A stretch of DNA of 64,000 nucleotides from [Streptosporangium] indianense. Lineage in GTDB: Bacteria; Actinomycetota; Actinomycetes; Streptomycetales; Streptomycetaceae. The notes beneath the pieces were generated by a model that ran no database searches, was not told where the DNA came from, and saw nothing but the letters and a program-made list of their open reading frames with translations. Position numbers and translations under genes: made by a program. Positions 41,436-50,351 of the stretch are shown here, piece by piece; the first letter of the stretch is position 1; each line of letters starts with the position of its first letter. Location of the stretch: NCBI RefSeq assembly GCF_021474405.1, contig NZ_JAKEIO010000017.1, positions 1 through 64,000 of the forward strand, written 5' to 3'.

Positions 41436-42725
41436 TCAGCGCGGAATCCGCTCCTGGAGTGCCGTGCGCCACGCGGGGAGCGGATACTCCGGTGCGGGGT
41501 CGGGGCGCCGTCCGCCGCGGGCGAAGAAGTCCGCGAGCGGCAGGATCGCGGCACCGACGGTGACGGCGTCGGGTCCGAGCCGTCCCAGGTCGACGGTCAC
41601 CTTCCCGGCCGGGTGGCGCAGCGCGTACGCCATGGCGTGGCGGCGTACGGCGGGCAGGAAGCGCGCGCCGAGCGCCAGGCCCGCCCAGCCGCCGATGAGG
41701 ATGCGCTCGGGCTGGAAGAGGTTGATCAGGTCGGACAGGCCCGCTCCGAGGTATTCGGCGGTCTCCTCCAGGACGGCCAGCGCGACGGGGTCGGCCGCGG
41801 TCCCCTCGGGCGGATGGGCCGCGGCGAGCATCGCGGTGAGGGCTGTCTCCTCGTCGGCACCGCTGGGGACCCGTCCGCCCTCCTCCCGCCAGCGGGCGAG
41901 CAGCGACTCGGCACCCGCGTAGGCCTCCAGGCAGCCGAGCGCCCCGCACCGGCAGCGGCGGCCCCGGACCCGTACGGTCAGATGCCCCCATTCGACCGCG
42001 CGGCCCTGCTCCACGTCGGGGGTGACGAGGCTGGCGCCGACGCCGGAGCCGAACAGGACCACGACGGCGTTGCGGGCGCCGCGTCCGGCGCCGAACCACA
42101 TCTCCGCCTGGCCGAGCGTCTTGGCGCCGTTGTCGATGAAGTACGGGACGGTGTCCGGCAGGGGGGAGCCGGCCCGGAGCAGGGCCTCCAGCGGGACGGC
42201 GTCCCAGCCGATGGTCTGTCCGTGCACGAGCGCGCCGCGCTCGGGAGTGCGCTCGACGATGCCGGGGACACCGATGCCGACGCCGAGGAGCCGTTCGGGC
42301 GCGGGACCGGCGGTGTCCAGTACCTCGGCGATGCCGTGACGGATGTGGTCGACAATGGCCTCGACCTCGTAGCGCTGGGGTGACAGCGGGCGCTCGGCGC
42401 GGGCGAGTTCGGTGAGGGTGAGGTCGAAGAGTTCGACCCGGACCCGGGTCTCGCCGACGTCGACGCCGATCATGTGGCCGCTGCCGGGCGCGACGCGCAG
42501 CAGGATGCGGGGGCGGCCGCCGTCGGAGTCGACGCTGCCGGCCTCCTCGACCAGCCCGTCGGCGACGAGGTCGGCGACGACGTTGCTGACGGACCCGGAG
42601 CTCAGGCCGGTCGCCGGGCCGAGTTCGAAGCGGCTGAGCGGGCCGTCGAAGTAGAGCCTCTGCAGCACGGCCGTGCGGTTGGCCCGCCTGAGATCGCGTA
42701 CCGTGCGCCCGTTCCGCGCAGCCAT
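41436..42725 (-). CDS. ROK-family transcriptional repressor
   Basis: A 429-residue ROK regulator. The N-terminal winged helix-turn-helix spans about 10-75 (LQRLYFDGPLSRFELGPATGLSSG). The ROK sugar-kinase-like domain follows, with GVDVGETRVRVELFDL, FGSGVGASLV and the zinc-binding CRCGALGCLEAYAG. XylR/NagC-type members bind sugars and repress catabolic operons. No sugar kinase or transporter is adjacent. A palindrome 77-97 bp upstream suggests autoregulation. Confidence 0.9.
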   Translation of the reverse strand: MAARNGRTVRDLRRANRTAVLQRLYFDGPLSRFELGPATGLSSGSVSNVVADLVADGLVEEAGSVDSDGGRPRILLRVAPGSGHMIGVDVGETRVRVELFDLTLTELARAERPLSPQRYEVEAIVDHIRHGIAEVLDTAGPAPERLLGVGIGVPGIVERTPERGALVHGQTIGWDAVPLEALLRAGSPLPDTVPYFIDNGAKTLGQAEMWFGAGRGARNAVVVLFGSGVGASLVTPDVEQGRAVEWGHLTVRVRGRRCRCGALGCLEAYAGAESLLARWREEGGRVPSGADEETALTAMLAAAHPPEGTAADPVALAVLEETAEYLGAGLSDLINLFQPERILIGGWAGLALGARFLPAVRRHAMAYALRHPAGKVTVDLGRLGPDAVTVGAAILPLADFFARGGRRPDPAPEYPLPAWRTALQERIPR

Positions 42726-42801
42726 GTGGCTCCCTTCGCATCCCCTGCCCGACCTGCAACATACCGTCGAGGACGGGCCCGGCGCGACATTCCTCCACCC
42801 C

Positions 42802-42822
42802 TTATTTCACGATGTGAGCTAA
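42802..42822. promoter_or_regulatory. Candidate ROK operator
   Basis: Read on the minus strand, the 21-bp site is TTAxxTCAC, ATC, GTGAxxTAA: an inverted repeat with matching outer TTA/TAA and inner TCAC/GTGA arms. It lies upstream of the ROK gene. The form resembles XylR/ROK binding sites. Confidence 0.55.
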
Positions 42823-42979
42823 CCGCCTCGTCCGGTGCGGCGGGGTCAGCAGGCCTCCGCGATCTCGTCCAGGGCCGGTGGGCGAGGCCGGCCGGGGCCA
42901 GGCCCGCCGCCGCCAGGGCACGCCGGGCCCGTTCCCAGGAGTCCACCACCGTGTGCCCGCCCCTCGCCTGCCGCGTCGG

Positions 42980-45900
42980 TCAGCCGGCCGCGTACACGTC
43001 CTCGACGTAACGCCCCTGCGCGACCAGTCCGTCGAGCCACTGCTCGGCGGCCGTCTCGTCGGCGCCCGGCGTGTGCTTGCGGTACAGGGTACGGAACGCC
43101 TCCCGCACCCCGGGCGCCATCCGGGAACCGTCGCCGCAGACGTACACCCGCGCCCCGGAGTCCAGCAGGGCCCAGACTTCCTCGGCCTCGGCGGCGATGC
43201 GGTGCTGTACGAACCGCACCTCGCCCTCGGGGACCTCGCTGAAGGCGGGCCGCATCGAGATGGCCCCAGCGGCCTCGGCGGCACCCAGCTCGTCGGCGTG
43301 CAGGAAGTCGGCGTCAGGCGCGTCACAGCCGAAGTAGCACACCGCGGGGGCGAGTTCGGCGCCCGCCGCGAGGGCCGCCGCACGGTCGGCGATGGCGCCG
43401 CGGAACGGGGCGAGGCCGGTGCCGGCCGCGACCATGACGACCGGCGCCGGATCGCCGGTGGCGTCGATGCGGAAGGCCTCGCGGCACGGCTGCACACGGG
43501 CGTACACCGTGTCGCCGGGCTCGACGGTGGCGAGGTGGCCGGAGCCGGTGCCCCGGTAGACACCCTTGCCGGAACGGGCGGGTGCCTCCAGCAGCGAGAC
43601 CATCAGGTCCACGTGGCGGGGGTCGACGGCGGGCGAGGAGGAGACGGAGTAGTGGCGCGGGCGCAGGGGGATGAGGAGGTCGAGCAGCTGCGGCCAGTCC
43701 AGGGCGCCGCGCAGGGCCGGGTGGTCCTCCAGGATCTCCACGAGGGTGCGAGGGTCGTCGGTGAGGGCCGCCAGGGCCGTGCGCTCCGGCGGGCACGGGT
43801 GGGCGGCGGCGAGCACGGCGAGCTGCCCGGGGCTCGGGCGCTCCTGCAGCTCCACGTGGTGGGTGAGGAGCTGCCGTACCGTCACGGGCCGGTCCACGGC
43901 GATGCCGTCGCGGCGCGGGCGGGTGGCGCGGATGTCCAGGACCGTGTCGAGGTCGGCGCCGAGCGCGGCGGCGGCGCGCGTGACGAGGTCCGGGGCGTTG
44001 GCGGGGAGCACGGTGAGGTGGTCGGCCGTGCGGTAGGTGACGCCGTCCGGCAGGGCGACGCGGAGGAACCGCTTGCGCCGGGCGTAGCCGGGGGCGGTGA
44101 GGTCGCGGGCCTCGGTGACCCGCATGGGGACGAGTCCGTGCCGTTCGGCGAGGGCGTCCAGCGGGCCGCCGGTCAGGGGGCGGACCTCGTAGGCGGTCGC
44201 GGGCTGCGGGTCCGGCGTCGTGGCGTCCGGGTCGCCGTAGCGCTCCAGGAGAGCGGTGCGCAGGGACGTGGTGAAGGCGCGGACGGTGCCGGCGAGGTCG
44301 CCGGAGGCGTCGGCGGCGGCGCGCTCCAGCAGGCGGTCGGCGCCGGACGCGGCGAGCCGTTCGTCGATGCGGGTGGGGACGTGCTGGTAGGTGGCGGCCC
44401 AGTTGCGGTCGCCGACGCCGAGGACGGCGTACGTGACGCCCGACAGGTCGCGGGTCTCCTCCAGCCGGGTGGCGAATGCGGTGGCGTCGTCGGTGGGGCG
44501 GCCGTTGTAGGAGGCGGCGGTGATGACGACGGGCCGGTCGGTGGGCAGGCCGCCCGCGTAGGCGTCGAGGGGTGCCACCTCGGTCGCGCAGCCGAGGGCG
44601 GCGGCCTCGTCGGCGAGCCGGGCCGCGAAGTCGCGGCAGGTGCCGTAGTTGCTGCCGTGCAGGAAGAGGGCGGCGGTGCCGGGGCGGACGCGGGCGGGCA
44701 GGTCCTGCGGCTCGGCCGTGGCGGTGTCCTGGGCCTGGGCGGCTCCGGGGAGCGGGCCGTGGACCCGGTCGGCGCAGGTGCGGGGCGTCAGTGCGAGGGT
44801 GAAGCCCTCGGGCTTGAGGGTGAGGGTCTCCTTGACGTGGAGCCGGTAGTCGGCGTGGTCGTTCAGCCGGTAGCGGTGGACGAGCATGGCCAGCAGCATG
44901 GTCGCCTCGTGCAGCGCGAACTGCCGCCCGATGCAGGCCCGCTCGCCGGTGCCGAACGGCTTGAAGGCGTGCACCGGCCGCTCGGCCTCCGCCTCGGCCG
45001 TGAAGCGGGAGGGGTCGAACAGCTCGGGGTTGTCACCCCACACGGGCTGCCGGTGCAGCATCGGCGCGAGGACCAGGACGCCCTGCCCGGCGCGCAGCGG
45101 GATACGGCCGCCGAGCAGGGTGTCCTCGCGGGCCTCCCGGGAGAACACGGCGGCCGTGGGCCACAGCCGGAGCGCCTCGTTGAGGACCTGGCGCGTGTAG
45201 GTCAGCCTGCCGACCTCCTCGTACGTCGGCTCGACGTCGGCCCGGTCGCCCCACAGCGCGTCGACCTCGCGCTGCACCAGGCGGAGCGCGGTCGGGTGCT
45301 TGGCGAGGTAGTACAGCGCGAAGGACATCGCGCCGGAGGTGGTCTCGTGGCCGGCGATCAGGAACGTGATGACCTGGTTGCGGATGTTGGCGGTGTCGAG
45401 GGTGGTGCCGTCGTCCGGGTGCTTGGCGGTGAGCATCAGGCCGAGGAGGTCGTCGGCGTCGCTCTGGTCGGTGCCGGTGCGGGCGGCGATGACGTCGTCG
45501 ACGACCTCGGCGAGGTAGGCGGAGTCCTTCCGGAAGGCCGCGTCCTGCTGCGTGTAGTCCTGCCCGGGTACGCGCGCCAGGCGGGTCATGCTCCACTCCA
45601 GGCAGCGGACCATCGACTGGACGAAGGGGTGCGGCTCGGTCCGCTCGAAGGAGCCGAAGTCGTAGCCGAAGCCGGCGAGTCCGATGGTGTCGAGGGTCAT
45701 GCGGGTCATGTCGTCGGGCACGTCGACCGGCCGGCCGGCGCGGGCGTCACGGTCCCAGGACGCGATGAGCCGCTGCGCCACCTGCAGCATCACCGGGTGG
45801 TACGTGCGCATCGAGCCCAGCGCGAAAGCGGGCATGAGGATGTCGTGCGCCTTGGCCCAGTTGGGCTCGTCGTTGTACGCGGTGAACAGGCCGTCGGCGG

Positions 45901-46162
45901 CGAATTCGCGGACGTTCTCCAGGCCGGGCCCGACGTGCTTGGCGAACCGCTGCTCGTCGGCGAGGTCGGCCACGAGGTCCAGGTCGCTCACGAACAGGGT
46001 GTCCCGCCCGTACAGCCGCCGCACGAGGACCGGCCCGTGCTCGCGCATCAGGTCCATGACCTGCTGGATGGGCGCACCACCGGGTCCGGTGGCGGAGATG
46101 TCGGCGAGGGGGACGCCGGGGAGGTCGTCGGCGGTCAGGGGAGTCTGTCCGGTGGGGGGCAT
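42980..46162 (-). CDS. Self-sufficient P450/NADPH-P450 reductase fusion (CYP102B-like)
   Basis: A 1060-residue fusion with the layout of P450-BM3. The heme domain (1-460) has AGHETT at 270-275, EALR at 329-332 and FGTGERACIG with Cys410. A linker leads to an FMN flavodoxin domain (about 495-640), with the loop HGSNYGT at 502-508. The FAD/NADPH reductase domain (about 670-1060) has RHYSVSSSP at 836-844, GTGLAPFRG at 914-922 and CGDGSRMAPGV. Such enzymes hydroxylate fatty acids using NADPH directly. ATG 46162 begins the conserved heme domain; the frame is open far upstream without support. The divergent PAS/LuxR gene is the likely regulator. Confidence 0.93.
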   Translation of the reverse strand: MPPTGQTPLTADDLPGVPLADISATGPGGAPIQQVMDLMREHGPVLVRRLYGRDTLFVSDLDLVADLADEQRFAKHVGPGLENVREFAADGLFTAYNDEPNWAKAHDILMPAFALGSMRTYHPVMLQVAQRLIASWDRDARAGRPVDVPDDMTRMTLDTIGLAGFGYDFGSFERTEPHPFVQSMVRCLEWSMTRLARVPGQDYTQQDAAFRKDSAYLAEVVDDVIAARTGTDQSDADDLLGLMLTAKHPDDGTTLDTANIRNQVITFLIAGHETTSGAMSFALYYLAKHPTALRLVQREVDALWGDRADVEPTYEEVGRLTYTRQVLNEALRLWPTAAVFSREAREDTLLGGRIPLRAGQGVLVLAPMLHRQPVWGDNPELFDPSRFTAEAEAERPVHAFKPFGTGERACIGRQFALHEATMLLAMLVHRYRLNDHADYRLHVKETLTLKPEGFTLALTPRTCADRVHGPLPGAAQAQDTATAEPQDLPARVRPGTAALFLHGSNYGTCRDFAARLADEAAALGCATEVAPLDAYAGGLPTDRPVVITAASYNGRPTDDATAFATRLEETRDLSGVTYAVLGVGDRNWAATYQHVPTRIDERLAASGADRLLERAAADASGDLAGTVRAFTTSLRTALLERYGDPDATTPDPQPATAYEVRPLTGGPLDALAERHGLVPMRVTEARDLTAPGYARRKRFLRVALPDGVTYRTADHLTVLPANAPDLVTRAAAALGADLDTVLDIRATRPRRDGIAVDRPVTVRQLLTHHVELQERPSPGQLAVLAAAHPCPPERTALAALTDDPRTLVEILEDHPALRGALDWPQLLDLLIPLRPRHYSVSSSPAVDPRHVDLMVSLLEAPARSGKGVYRGTGSGHLATVEPGDTVYARVQPCREAFRIDATGDPAPVVMVAAGTGLAPFRGAIADRAAALAAGAELAPAVCYFGCDAPDADFLHADELGAAEAAGAISMRPAFSEVPEGEVRFVQHRIAAEAEEVWALLDSGARVYVCGDGSRMAPGVREAFRTLYRKHTPGADETAAEQWLDGLVAQGRYVEDVYAAG

Positions 46163-46244
46163 GACGCGGCAACTGCCTTTCGCGGTACGGAAGTACTGCG
46201 ATCCAGCGTGGTCCACCGGGCCGGGGAGGCGGGTCGGCGGCCCT

Positions 46245-46265
46245 ACATGATTGTGTAGTACATGC
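46245..46265. promoter_or_regulatory. TACATG direct repeats between the P450 fusion and its divergent regulator
   Basis: TACATG occurs at 46245-46250 and 46260-46265, 15 bp apart, in an AT-rich island of the divergent gap. Spacing of 1.5 helical turns and location fit a regulator site or the promoter core. The binding protein is not known. Confidence 0.45.
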
Positions 46266-46315
46266 GGCCGCCCCGCTCTTGCGCGGGAGCGGCCCGGCGT
46301 GGAAGGAGCCGATGC

Positions 46316-47008
46316 GTGTACCTGGCCCGGCAGGAGGCCGTGACGTGGCGCAACCGCGCGCTGCTGCTGTTCGACCGGGTCGCGATGCCGGTCGCGGTGT
46401 GCGACGTGTACGGGGCGGTGCTGCTGGCCAATCCGGCGATGGCGGCGGAGTGCGGCAGGACGCCGGGGCAGCTGCGTGGACGCGATGTGCTGGACCTGTT
46501 CAGCCCGAGCGAGGCGACCCAGGTGGAGCGGATCGCCGAGGCCCTGCGCCTGCGCCGCCGCTCGCGCTACCAGGTGTCGGTGCGCTGGCGGGCCCCCGGC
46601 GGCGCGGACCGCTACGGCGAACTGACGGCGGATCCGGTCAGCGACACCGCGGAGGACACCCCGGCTCTGCTGGTGATGCTCCGGGTGGAGCCCGAGCGCG
46701 CACCCTCCCCCGCCCCGGCCGTCGGGCAGGCCCGGGTCACTCCGACGGAGACCCGGGTCCTGGCGCTCCTGGCCGCCGGCGCGACCACGGCCCGGGCGGC
46801 GCGGGAGACGGGCCTCACCACCGACGGCGTCACCTACCACCTGCGCCGGCTGTCGTCCCGCTGGGGTGCGTCCAACCGCACGGAACTGGTGGCCCGGGCG
46901 TATGCGCTGGGGGTGCTGGCGCCCGGGGTGTGGCCGCCGGAGGTCGGCGGCCGGGGGGTCGCCGACGCATCACGCGGCGCAGATCCGGCGCAGGCCCCCC
47001 GGCCCTGA
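46316..47008 (+). CDS. PAS-domain LuxR-type transcriptional regulator
   Basis: A 230-residue regulator. The PAS domain spans about 12-125 (LFDRVAMPVAVCDVYGAVLLANPAMAAECG). A LuxR/GerE-type helix-turn-helix follows at about 140-200 (TPTETRVLALLAAGATTARAARETGLTTDGVTYHLRRL). GTG 46316 is 7 nt after AAGGAG. It diverges from the P450 fusion gene, 153 bp away, which makes it the best candidate regulator of that enzyme; the PAS domain may sense its substrate or redox state. Confidence 0.83.
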   Translation: MYLARQEAVTWRNRALLLFDRVAMPVAVCDVYGAVLLANPAMAAECGRTPGQLRGRDVLDLFSPSEATQVERIAEALRLRRRSRYQVSVRWRAPGGADRYGELTADPVSDTAEDTPALLVMLRVEPERAPSPAPAVGQARVTPTETRVLALLAAGATTARAARETGLTTDGVTYHLRRLSSRWGASNRTELVARAYALGVLAPGVWPPEVGGRGVADASRGADPAQAPRP

Positions 47009-47062
47009 CGGAAATCCGGTCGCCCTCGGCGGTGCGACTGCCTACTCTGGCCCGGCCCACAA

Positions 47063-47081
47063 AACCTAGGGCCCCTAGGTT
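47063..47081. promoter_or_regulatory. Perfect 9-bp inverted repeat upstream of the FBP gene
   Basis: AACCTAGGG and CCCTAGGTT flank a single C. A TACTCT hexamer about 19 bp upstream could be the -10 box, which would place the repeat at or just after the transcription start. This is typical of a repressor site 27 bp before the coding start. Confidence 0.75.
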
Positions 47082-47107
47082 CACGAAGACGACTCCCTGG
47101 AGCTTCC

Positions 47108-47602
47108 ATGCAGCCGCTCACCGAGCAGGACGTCCGCGCCTCCTTCATCAACTGCTCGAAGGGCGAGGCCAAGCGTCTGGCCGTGCCCCGGGACCTCGAC
47201 GAACGCCCCTGGGACGATCTCGACTTCCTCGGGTGGCGGGACCCGGGGGCACCCGACCGGAGCTATCTGGTGACCGAGCGCGGAGGACGGCTCGTCGGCC
47301 TCTCGATGCGGTTCCAGGCGGCGCAGCGAGGTTTTCTGCACCGCAGCATGTGTTCGCTGTGCCTGACGACGCATCCGCGCGGCGGGGTCTCGCTGATGAC
47401 CGCCCGCAAGGCGGGCCCGGCCGGCCGTGAGGGCAACTCGGTGGGCGCGTACATGTGCACCGACCTCGCCTGTTCCCTCTATGTACGCGGGAAGAAGGCA
47501 CCGGAGGCGGGGTCGCGGTTCGAGGAGAGCCTGACCGTGGACGAACAGATCGCGCGGACCAGGAGCCATCTGTCCGCCTTCCTCGACAAGGTGTCCGCCT
47601 GA
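47108..47602 (+). CDS. FBP (FusB-type, EF-G-binding) domain protein
   Basis: A 164-residue protein with a C-terminal treble-clef zinc finger. The cysteines are in MCSLCLTTHP (about 77-86) and YMCTDLACSLYVRGK (about 116-130). This pattern matches the FBP domain of FusB/FusC, which bind elongation factor G and give fusidic-acid resistance. Many Streptomyces members are of unknown role. A palindrome precedes the start, so it is probably inducible. Confidence 0.85.
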   Translation: MQPLTEQDVRASFINCSKGEAKRLAVPRDLDERPWDDLDFLGWRDPGAPDRSYLVTERGGRLVGLSMRFQAAQRGFLHRSMCSLCLTTHPRGGVSLMTARKAGPAGREGNSVGAYMCTDLACSLYVRGKKAPEAGSRFEESLTVDEQIARTRSHLSAFLDKVSA

Positions 47603-47742
47603 GACACGGGGTCCGCCCGAGCCCTCCTCGGTCGCCCGCGCTTTGCCCCGGCACTAACGTCCTTCGTGAGCGTCCTTCAGAGAAGTGATGGACGTGTTCG
47701 ACGGATCCGTTCGATACGCCGGGGAAGGGGAACAGCCCGAGG

Positions 47743-48996
47743 ATGCGAGAGGTACGTGAGTGGACGGCGCACGCCGAGCGGATCGTGAGCAAGCGGCGTG
47801 ATCCCGTGGTCGTCCAGACGCTGCGGTCCGCGACCGCCGCGACGATCGCCTACGTCATCGCGCTGCGGCTGAGCCCCGAGCCGGCCCCGCTCACCGCTCC
47901 CCTGACGGCGCTGCTGGTCGTCCAGGTGACCCTGTACGCCACGATCACCAACGGCTTCCGGCGGGTGAACGCGGTGGTGACCGGCGTGCTGCTCGCCATC
48001 GCGTTCAGCCTGCTCGTGGGCCTGACCTGGTGGAGCCTGGCGCTGCTCCTGCTGGCCTCGCTGGCGGTGGGACGGCTGGTCCGGGTGGAGGAGTACGTAC
48101 CCGAGGTCGCGATCAGTGCGATGCTCGTGCTCGGCGTGACCAGCGTCGGGGACTACGCGTGGGCCCGGGTGGTGGAGACCCTGATCGGCGCGTCCGTCGG
48201 GCTCGCCTGCAACCTGCTGCTGGCTCCGCCGGTGTGGGTGGAGGAGGCCGGCGAGTCCATCGAGGGTCTCGCGCGCCGGCTGCGGCAGCTGATGCTGCGC
48301 ATGGGCGAGGAGGCCGCGGGCGGCATTCCCGTGGAGCGCGCGGAGAGCCAGCTGCACGAGGCGCGCCGGCTGGACCACGACATCGTCGAGGTGGACGCGG
48401 CGCTGCGGCAGGCGGAGGACAGTCTGCGGCTCAATCCGCGCGTGCAGGACAGCGTGCTGCACCGGGTGGTGATGCGCACCGGTCTGGACACGCTGGAGAT
48501 CTGCACGGTGGTCCTGCGCGTGCTCGCCCGTTCCCTGACCGACCTGGCGAAGGAGCGTGAGCCCGAGCCGCTGTTCGAGCCCGAGACGGGCGCCGCCCTG
48601 GAGCAGGTGCTGTCCGAGATCGCCGACGCCGTGGTGAGCTTCGCCGTGCTGGTCACCACCCATCTGAGCGCGAGCGCCGAGTCGGCGGAGGAACGTCTCG
48701 CCGCCGAACTGCGCACCGCGGCGGGCACCCGCGACAAGCTGGCTCTGCTGCTGCGCGAGGAGGCCGAGCGCTCCCCCGGGCACTGGCAGCTTCCGGGGGC
48801 CGTGCTGACGGAGGTGAACCGCATCCTGGACGAGCTCGACACCGAGCACCGCACCCGCCGCCTGTTCGAGGAACTGGACCGTGTGTCGCGCGAGCAGCGG
48901 GCCCGGATGCCCCGTCTGACGCGGCTGCGGGAGCGGCTGGGCGTCACGGAGCAGATGTGGCGGAACCGCGCGGGGTTCGGCGGGCGTTCTCGCTGA
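47743..48996 (+). CDS. FUSC/aromatic acid exporter-like membrane protein
   Basis: A 417-residue protein. The N-terminal half has about six hydrophobic segments (VVVQTLRSATAATIAYVIAL, PLTALLVVQVTLYAT, VNAVVTGVLLAIAFSLLVGL, SVGLACNLLLAPPVWVEEAGESI). A long cytoplasmic helical C-half follows. It is a half-size ArAE-type exporter and a paralogue of the gene at 38570. It precedes the 399-aa gene by 46 bp, so they may be co-transcribed. Confidence 0.85.
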   Translation: MREVREWTAHAERIVSKRRDPVVVQTLRSATAATIAYVIALRLSPEPAPLTAPLTALLVVQVTLYATITNGFRRVNAVVTGVLLAIAFSLLVGLTWWSLALLLLASLAVGRLVRVEEYVPEVAISAMLVLGVTSVGDYAWARVVETLIGASVGLACNLLLAPPVWVEEAGESIEGLARRLRQLMLRMGEEAAGGIPVERAESQLHEARRLDHDIVEVDAALRQAEDSLRLNPRVQDSVLHRVVMRTGLDTLEICTVVLRVLARSLTDLAKEREPEPLFEPETGAALEQVLSEIADAVVSFAVLVTTHLSASAESAEERLAAELRTAAGTRDKLALLLREEAERSPGHWQLPGAVLTEVNRILDELDTEHRTRRLFEELDRVSREQRARMPRLTRLRERLGVTEQMWRNRAGFGGRSR

Positions 48997-49042
48997 GGGG
49001 AACGCCGGCAGGGAGCCGGCGCCTGATGCGAGGGGCGGGCCG

Positions 49043-50242
49043 ATGGCCGAAACGGGCGTGCGGATCGACGGAAACACTCTGCGGCTGCCGGGCGGGGTCG
49101 CCGTGCGGTTCATCCGCACCCTGCGCCTGCCGGAGACGGGCACTCATCCGCTGCCCCCGGGCCTCGGCGAGTTCCCGGTGCGGCGCGTCGAGGACTACGC
49201 GGACCGGGTCCCGGCGGAGTGGCGGGCCCGCGGCGGTGTGATGCTGCCGGTGTATCTGCGCGAGGCGATGTGGCTGAGCTTCGCGGGCACCTCGGAGCCG
49301 GCCGCGCTCCAGGTCGGCGTCGGCAAGGTGTGCGCGGTCTCCGGCCGGCCCTGGAGCGACCGTCCGGCACGCGACCCGCAGAACTACGTGGTGCTCCCCC
49401 GCCAGCCCTGGCTGGACGGCATCAACTCCGGCACGGGCACGGTCCGGCAGTTCGTGGCCGTCCCGCTCGGTCTGGGCGCCACCGTCGAGGGGCAGGTCAC
49501 CGGCGAGGAGGTGTGGGGCGGCGTCCAGCTGCAGTCCTTCGCTCTGAACGACCGGCAGCTGGCGCGGTGGCGCGCCGAGGAGCGGCTGCGGGCGGAGCGG
49601 GAGCGCTCCGCACCGCCGACGAGCGGCTACGGCGCGGCGATGCCGGGCGGGCTGCCGACGGTCGCGACCGGCGGCTACGGCCCACCGGTGCCCCTGGCCG
49701 CGCCGCCCGCGCCCGGCGGCTACGGCGCTCCGATGCCCTCGGCCGCGCCGCCCGCATCCGGCGGTTACGGCGCCCCGATGCCTCCGGCGGCCCCGGCCTC
49801 GCCCGGGTCGGTTCCGGCGCCCGCCGCCGGTGCCGTTCCGGCGAGTCCGCCGCGCGCTGCCGCCGCGATGGGGCTGGGTGTCGGCGGCTCCATGCGGCAG
49901 GAGGTCTACCAGGACGACCGGCCGCTCACCGACTGGTCGCAAAAACCCGCGGGGCGGGTGTTCGTGCACCTGGTCACGCCGCCGGAGTGGCGCCGCATCA
50001 CCGGTGAGGCCGCACCGCCGTCGCCGGTGGACCGGGCCGCGTACACCCGGGCCGGCCTGCCCTGGTTCGACTACTTCGACCAGGACGCGGAGGACCTCGC
50101 CCCCACGGACACGCTCCAGTCCGTCAAGCCGGTCGGCGACTGGCTCGGCGACGACCACGAGCCCTGGCAGTCGCCCACGCCGGGGCAGACCCAGCAGCTC
50201 AAAGACGCTCCGGGCGCCCCGGTCCAGGACGGCGACTGGTAG
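49043..50242 (+). CDS. Conserved hypothetical protein with GGYGAPMP repeats
   Basis: A 399-residue soluble protein. The N-terminal half (about 1-185) is well structured and Trp/Pro-rich, with LPPGLGEFPVRRVEDYAD and NYVVLPRQPWLDGIN. A flexible middle (about 192-280) carries repeats of about 20 residues with SGYGAAMP and GGYGAPMP. The C-terminal half has FVHLVTPPEWRRITGEA and ends in a Gln/Pro-rich tail. I do not know its function. The ATG follows GAGGGGCGGG. It may be in an operon with the exporter upstream. Confidence 0.7.
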   Translation: MAETGVRIDGNTLRLPGGVAVRFIRTLRLPETGTHPLPPGLGEFPVRRVEDYADRVPAEWRARGGVMLPVYLREAMWLSFAGTSEPAALQVGVGKVCAVSGRPWSDRPARDPQNYVVLPRQPWLDGINSGTGTVRQFVAVPLGLGATVEGQVTGEEVWGGVQLQSFALNDRQLARWRAEERLRAERERSAPPTSGYGAAMPGGLPTVATGGYGPPVPLAAPPAPGGYGAPMPSAAPPASGGYGAPMPPAAPASPGSVPAPAAGAVPASPPRAAAAMGLGVGGSMRQEVYQDDRPLTDWSQKPAGRVFVHLVTPPEWRRITGEAAPPSPVDRAAYTRAGLPWFDYFDQDAEDLAPTDTLQSVKPVGDWLGDDHEPWQSPTPGQTQQLKDAPGAPVQDGDW

Positions 50243-50351
50243 CCGGCCCGTCGCATCGCGCGCGACAGCGGCGGCCGTTGTTTGCACCCGGCGGGCGGGA
50301 AACGCCAAGGTGGCTGTCACGACCGGGACGAGGGACGACCTGAGGGGCGAC

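Noticed and set aside
42840..42960. Short minus-strand peptide similar to a gene tail (VDSWERARRALAAAGLAPA then LDEIAEAC)
   Set aside because: Two frames are needed and the family cannot be recognised; it may be a gene relic but is too short to support.
42878..46258. A 1126-aa plus-strand frame
   Set aside because: It is the antisense shadow of the P450-reductase fusion.
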